This document shows positions 61,953 to 64,000 of a DNA stretch of 64,000 nucleotides, piece after piece. The position numbers and the translations under genes are program-made. A model generated the notes under the pieces. That model was not told where the DNA came from. It made no database searches and worked only from the letters and a program-made list of their open reading frames with translations. Numbering within the stretch: position 1 is the stretch's first letter; each line of letters starts with the position of its first letter. The DNA comes from JABMMZ01 sp964438995 (GTDB taxonomy: Bacteria; Bacteroidota; Bacteroidia; NS11-12g; UBA955), in the NCBI GenBank assembly GCA_964438995.1, contig CAYTMQ010000001.1, positions 372,001 to 436,000 of the forward strand. Reading direction: 5' to 3'.

Positions 61953-63071
61953 TTACTTAGGTTCAACTTTGATGAGTTCATTGGACACAGAATTGACAAA
62001 CCAAATCCTATTATTTGTGTCAATCTTGATACCAGTAATTCCAGTCTTGCCTGTATTGATTTTATCTAGAATTTGCTTCTTGTTTACGTCGAAACAAATG
62101 ATATCTCCTGTCTCATAATCGGATACAAATAGACGGTTATCTTTAATATCTATTCCACAAGGTTGTTTAAGTCCGAATGATGCTGGCACAAACTCTTCCC
62201 ATGTCACGCCAGACATTTCCCAATGCTCAGCCAAGGTTTCATTGATCAGTGATAAATCTCTCAGTTTTGAACCAGAGGTAATATCCATACGTAAAATGCG
62301 TTTATTCCCTCCATCAACCACGTACAGCCATTTCTTATCCTTATCGAGCACCATATGTGAAGGAACACTCGGATTTCTTTTGATAACTACTTCTTTATAC
62401 CTGTGAACCTTACCATCCGAATGATCATCATTTCCAGGGCCATGGTCATTTCCGAAATCATAACGGACGATATGCTTGTTGTACCCATCAAAAACCCAAT
62501 ATGTATTATGACTTTCGGCTTCAATTCCCATTGAATATGGACTGCCGTGCAGCATATCCAGATGGCTACCATTGCCTCCCGAAGGCTTGGCATATATATT
62601 CAAATCAGCAGACCAAAGACTTGGTCCCGTATAATTACCTCCATTATGGTTGGCATCTAGGACATTAGGAGAAGTGGCCCATGTGCCGTCATTTCCAAAT
62701 GACAAGGCCGAAGGCAGGGACATGAAGTGCCAAGCATTTCCGTCTTTTCTATATTCAAAATCTTGGTTCGCAAGCCCTACATTAGTAAACATTACGGTTG
62801 ATCCACCAGAATTTTCAGTCCCTTTGTTAATAACCCATAATTCATTAGCTCTTAAAGGATTAAAATCAAGATCTTGTGGACTGGAAATCATCTGGGCATT
62901 ACTGGCCTTTACAATGAACTCTGGAAGCAGTTTGCCATAATCAGATTCTATTGCGGGTTTGTAAAATTCAGGAATCAAATTTTTTAAATCAGGTTGAGGT
63001 TCTATAACCTCCTTCTTTCTACAGGCATTAAAAGCCGTAATAATAAGAATAGAAACAATAATTTTTTTCAT
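61953..63071 (-). CDS. NHL-like beta-propeller lipoprotein
   Basis: This 372-residue lipoprotein (lipobox ITAFNACRKKE) has NHL/SMP-30-type repeats (PQDLDFNPLRANELWVINKG, PSVPSHMVLDKDKKWLYVVD, QPCGIDIKDNRLFVSDYETG). It also carries a His-rich central stretch (FGNDHGPGNDDHSDGKVHR). It is encoded two bases after the multicopper oxidase gene and upstream of the YncE-like gene, so all three belong to one transcript. The function is unknown. Confidence 0.75.
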   Translation of the reverse strand: MKKIIVSILIITAFNACRKKEVIEPQPDLKNLIPEFYKPAIESDYGKLLPEFIVKASNAQMISSPQDLDFNPLRANELWVINKGTENSGGSTVMFTNVGLANQDFEYRKDGNAWHFMSLPSALSFGNDGTWATSPNVLDANHNGGNYTGPSLWSADLNIYAKPSGGNGSHLDMLHGSPYSMGIEAESHNTYWVFDGYNKHIVRYDFGNDHGPGNDDHSDGKVHRYKEVVIKRNPSVPSHMVLDKDKKWLYVVDGGNKRILRMDITSGSKLRDLSLINETLAEHWEMSGVTWEEFVPASFGLKQPCGIDIKDNRLFVSDYETGDIICFDVNKKQILDKINTGKTGITGIKIDTNNRIWFVNSVSNELIKVEPK

Positions 63072-63072
63072 A

Positions 63073-64000
63073 TTAATTTTTAATAAGTTTAAAGGTTGAA
63101 TAAGTATTTTTATTTTTCAGTCTCAGGAAATAAATACCAGGCGTGTATTCGGTATTATCTATTTCCAACACAGCAGATTCAAAATTCATTGAGCCTAAAG
63201 TAATCAAACGGCCAAAAGTGTCATATACTTCAGCCTGCATTTCTTCAGTTGGGGTTGTATAAGTTATAATCCATTTTTGACTAGAAGGGTTGGGGTATAT
63301 ATGAATGCTGTTATTAATTGACGGATTTTTTATTCCTGTGGCATTAGTGTCCAGTACCAGAAATGAACCCATCATGCCTTCATCTTCATGGTGTAATAAG
63401 TGGCAATGAAACATATATGGGACAGTTTTGTTGGAAAAGTTGGTGAATTGAGTAACAAAGCGAACCGTATCCCCTGGTTTGACCAAAATGACGTCTTTCC
63501 AACCGCTGTATTCCAGGGTAGGCTTTGCTCTGTTAATATCCAAAACATTGAATTGAATGTCATGAATATGAAAAGGGTGTGCAACCATCGTTGAATTGGT
63601 TAAAGTCCATATCTCCTTATTCCCAAGATAAGTTATAATATTGACTGAATCAATGTTAAATGATTTTCCGTTCATTTTAAATGGACCATCAACCTTGGAC
63701 TGATCTCCAAAATTGGCAGTATCCGCTGAAAAGTGTACATGCCTGTAAGCATTAATATTACTGGTATCAAAAAGTTTTAAAGTATTGAATTTAGCCGGAA
63801 TTGAGGTGACGGGATTATTGGAAGCAGGGCCAATGTCAAATCTGAGCAAGTTAAAATCAAGCCCGTTTAAAGGATTGGAATAATAGCCTTCGCCAATAAT
63901 TATAAAGGAAGTACCTACCGAATCAGCACCAATAATGCCTTTTGGCAGTTCAGATGCAAAGCTCTTAAGGTAGATTTGCTTTCCAAGGCTATCATTCTTA
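63073..64000 (-). CDS. Multicopper oxidase, C-terminal part (5' end outside the window)
   Basis: The frame is open to the window edge, so only the last 309 residues are visible. They contain the type 1/type 3 copper ligands of a multicopper oxidase (TMVAHPFHIHDIQFN and VPYMFHCHLLHHEDEGMMGS) and then a type IX sorting domain (IHIYPNPSSQKWIITYTTP to the end), so the enzyme is exported to the surface. Such oxidases convert Cu(I) to less toxic Cu(II) or oxidise other metals. It is the first visible gene of the minus-strand cluster. Confidence 0.88.
   Translation of the reverse strand, partial: KNDSLGKQIYLKSFASELPKGIIGADSVGTSFIIIGEGYYSNPLNGLDFNLLRFDIGPASNNPVTSIPAKFNTLKLFDTSNINAYRHVHFSADTANFGDQSKVDGPFKMNGKSFNIDSVNIITYLGNKEIWTLTNSTMVAHPFHIHDIQFNVLDINRAKPTLEYSGWKDVILVKPGDTVRFVTQFTNFSNKTVPYMFHCHLLHHEDEGMMGSFLVLDTNATGIKNPSINNSIHIYPNPSSQKWIITYTTPTEEMQAEVYDTFGRLITLGSMNFESAVLEIDNTEYTPGIYFLRLKNKNTYSTFKLIKN

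Overview
The window looks like a chromosomal segment of a Bacteroidota bacterium, probably close to the Chitinophagales/Sphingobacteriales side. Four things point there: type IX secretion C-terminal sorting domains on several secreted proteins, promoter -7 boxes of the form TAnnTTTG in front of many genes, a b558-type succinate dehydrogenase, and a GH92 mannosidase. No rRNA gene and no intact tRNA gene was seen.

Region 1 (1-27.4 kb) is ordinary host backbone. It holds the sdhCAB operon, with an unrelated four-helix-bundle gene lodged between sdhA and sdhB. It also holds a GH92 mannosidase, nth, lipB, a LemA/TPM/TPM operon, a PolB-like exonuclease, rocD, sucD, a YbjN-like gene and mnmE. Three consecutive genes encode an ECF sigma factor, a membrane anti-sigma-like protein that ends in a type IX (type B) sorting domain, and a giant secreted PKD-type protein with the same kind of terminal domain.

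Region 2 (27.4-32.7 kb) is a small AT-rich mobile element or remnant that begins right after the 3' end of mnmE. It carries an excisionase-like protein, a tyrosine integrase and several small unknown genes. It also carries a relic CRISPR array of two degenerate type II-C-like repeats around one 30-bp spacer, with no cas gene, and the 3' half of a tRNA-Lys.

Region 3 (32.5-50.5 kb) is a roughly 18-kb segment bounded by a perfect 32-bp direct repeat (32511-32542 and 50502-50533). A third, imperfect copy lies at 31762-31790. The left part is soft-metal resistance cargo: an ArsR regulator with a clear promoter/operator, a MerT-MerP fusion, a GDCxxC protein, a broken membrane/VOC fusion gene, a DUF6660-like protein, an RND pump fused to its outer-membrane factor, an adaptor, an ICMT-like methyltransferase and a P1B ATPase. 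The right part is the mobility core: an RteC-like protein, two RecA-type ATPases, small proteins and a serine recombinase whose last codons run through a tRNA-Ala fragment. A mirrored array of TGTTAGTA motifs brackets part of this core.

Region 4 (50.5-64 kb) starts with two host-like haem protein genes, followed by a second metal cluster on the minus strand. That cluster has a separate RND pump, metal-binding lipoproteins, an adaptor, an outer-membrane factor, a decayed HMA gene, a very histidine-rich lipoprotein, two beta-propeller lipoproteins and the 3' part of a multicopper oxidase that runs off the window. The multicopper oxidase, heavy-metal-binding domains and histidine-rich protein suggest copper or silver. 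The first cluster looks suited to Hg, Cd, Pb or Zn.
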